The notes under the pieces: generated by a model | Seen by the model: only the letters and a program-made list of their open reading frames with translations | Database searches by the model: none | What the model was told of the DNA's origin: nothing | Translations under genes and position numbers: made by a program | From: JBOFEH01 sp051650265 | Lineage (GTDB): Bacteria > Bacillota > Clostridia > Lachnospirales > Cellulosilyticaceae | DNA: 6,597 nucleotides | Assembly: GCA_051650265.1 (NCBI GenBank) | Contig: JBOFIR010000146.1 | Coordinates: 1 to 6,597 of the forward strand | Direction of reading: 5' to 3' | Shown here: piece by piece, positions 5,696 to 6,597 of the stretch | How positions within the stretch are numbered: position 1 is the first letter of the stretch | How the letters are laid out: each line of letters opens with the position of its first letter

Positions 5696-6597
5696 AAAAG
5701 CATCTGTATGTCCATTATAAGAAGTATCATAAGAACCTGGTATGGTAGGGAAATCTTATGAATCGGTATATCCTGTAATATAAATATTCCCCTTGGCATC
5801 TAGGGCAATCCCTTCCCCATAATCATAATAACTACCACCTAGATAGGTCGAGAATAATAGTGCATTACCTGCTGCATTCATCTTAGTCACAAATACATCT
5901 TGATAGCCCTTTAACGCTACCTGATAGGGGTCTTTGGTTGGGAAATTACTAGCTACTGTATAACCCACAATATACATATTGCCATCTGTATCTACAACAA
6001 TATCTCTACCTACTTGATAGCCATTTCCTCCTAAGTAGGTAGAATACAATAGCACTGTGCCAGCCGTATTTATCTTTGTGATAAATGCCATCTGATAACC
6101 ATTATAGCTATACAAAGGATTCACAACAGGGAAGTTTGCGGAAAACGTCAATCCTGTAATATAAGCATTGCCACTGTTATCTACCGCAATCCCTCTTCCC
6201 TCATCATAGTTAGTGCCGCCTAGGTAGGTAATAAATACCGGTGCACCTACTGGTGTGAACTTTGCAACATATGCATCTTGATTCCCTAAAAATGAAGGGT
6301 ATAAGGGGTTATATACTGGAAAATTAGTTGATGACGTAGCACCTGTCATATAGGCGTTACCAGCAGTATCTACTGCAATAGCATATCCATAGTCATAACC
6401 ACTCCCTCCTAGATAAGTCCCATAGACTAAACTCTGCCCATTAGCTGTCAACTTTAGCAAGAACGCATCCCCATTACTTGTATAATTAGGCCTATAGGGT
6501 GGATTTTGACCTGTTGCAATAACAGATTGTAAATTAGTTCCAAAAACGTCTCCCACTATGAGTATATTCCCACTGGTATCTGTCATTATGCCTTGTC
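5672..6597 (-). repeat. Tandem SBBP coding repeats, about 190 bp each
   Basis: Repeat units lie at about 6383-6597 (partial), 6194-6382, 6005-6193, 5813-6004 and 5672-5812 (last, interrupted by the TAA). The units are diverged at DNA level but keep the codons for GN-x-Y, NFP and YLGG, so this is an old protein repeat, not a recent DNA duplication. Confidence 0.75.
5756..6597 (-). CDS. SBBP-repeat (predicted beta-propeller) protein, 5' end outside window
   Basis: The frame is open to the right edge. The ATG at 6586 lies within a repeat (preceded by Gln-Gly-Ile, matching GIAVD of other repeats), so it is not the true start. About four and a third tandem repeats of 63-64 residues are seen. Each has the SBBP pattern: (G/A/D)IxVDxxGNxYxxG, a central xNFP with an NPLY-like segment, then DAFxxKxxxxG and STYLGGxxYDxG. 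Such repeats build beta-propellers, usually in secreted or surface proteins. The signal peptide and any anchor would be outside the window. The frame ends at a TAA in the fifth repeat (GYTDS-stop), while the rest of that repeat continues in the same frame, so the protein is truncated relative to its ancestor. The ligand is unknown. Confidence 0.8.
   Translation of the reverse strand, partial: QGIMTDTSGNILIVGDVFGTNLQSVIATGQNPPYRPNYTSNGDAFLLKLTANGQSLVYGTYLGGSGYDYGYAIAVDTAGNAYMTGATSSTNFPVYNPLYPSFLGNQDAYVAKFTPVGAPVFITYLGGTNYDEGRGIAVDNSGNAYITGLTFSANFPVVNPLYSYNGYQMAFITKINTAGTVLLYSTYLGGNGYQVGRDIVVDTDGNMYIVGYTVASNFPTKDPYQVALKGYQDVFVTKMNAAGNALLFSTYLGGSYYDYGEGIALDAKGNIYITGYTDS

Larger units (their letters stand above)
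5261..6597 (-). pseudogene. SBBP-repeat gene with in-frame stop: full ancestral extent
   Basis: Read as one unit, the repeats, the stop at 5756-5758 and the C-terminal domain form a single frame of 445 codons within the window. The sequence after the stop (DFPTIPGSYD, then GHTDAFVAKFNFSG) completes the fifth repeat without any gap or shift. A single base change to TAA, most simply from the serine codon TCA, explains the break. Sequencing error or stop readthrough are alternatives. A truncated propeller may still be made. Confidence 0.6.

Noticed and set aside
6584..6586. ATG at 6586 as the start of the SBBP protein
   Set aside because: It sits in the middle of a repeat, the frame stays open to the window edge, and the preceding residues (Gln-Gly-Ile) fit the repeat consensus.

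Overview
The window looks like chromosome of a Gram-positive Bacillota, probably a clostridial (Lachnospirales-like) organism. The reasons are strong AGGAGG-type ribosome binding sites, a sigma-A promoter of near-consensus form, moderate-to-low GC, an MMPL/RND transporter paired with a GLUG-motif surface protein, and an SBBP-repeat protein. The genus is inference; no rRNA or housekeeping marker is present.

Left part (1-4260): a regulated export module. A TetR-family regulator (3652-4215, +) is divergent from an MMPL/RND membrane transporter (1074-3494, -). The transporter's stop codon overlaps the start of a secreted or anchored GLUG-motif protein (1-1077, -, running off the left edge). The 157-bp divergent region holds overlapping promoters, whose -10 boxes share bases, and two copies of one dyad, TGTCA-N6-TGACA. 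One copy covers the tetR -35 and the transporter's early leader; the other lies in the tetR leader, upstream of the transporter promoter. This predicts that the regulator represses both itself and the transporter-GLUG operon. A 14-bp hairpin (4224-4256) closes tetR.

Middle part (4270-4946): a decayed stretch on the minus strand. It contains a C-terminal-like 64-residue ORF with no good start, a chemotaxis-receptor signalling-domain fragment lacking the conserved hairpin tip, and a startless open frame. These read as remnants rather than working genes.

Right part (4886-6597, all minus): an SBBP-repeat (predicted beta-propeller) protein entering from the right edge. An in-frame TAA in its last repeat separates the repeats from a C-terminal domain that continues in exactly the same frame. 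That distal part ends in an ATGA overlap with a 105-residue protein, which is a diverged copy of the same C-terminal domain. A rho-independent terminator follows.

Most notable are the two-site operator with overlapping divergent promoters, the transporter-GLUG pairing with a repetitive cytoplasmic tail on the transporter, the same-frame stop in the SBBP gene, and the duplicated small domain. I see no CRISPR array, tRNA, rRNA or insertion sequence.
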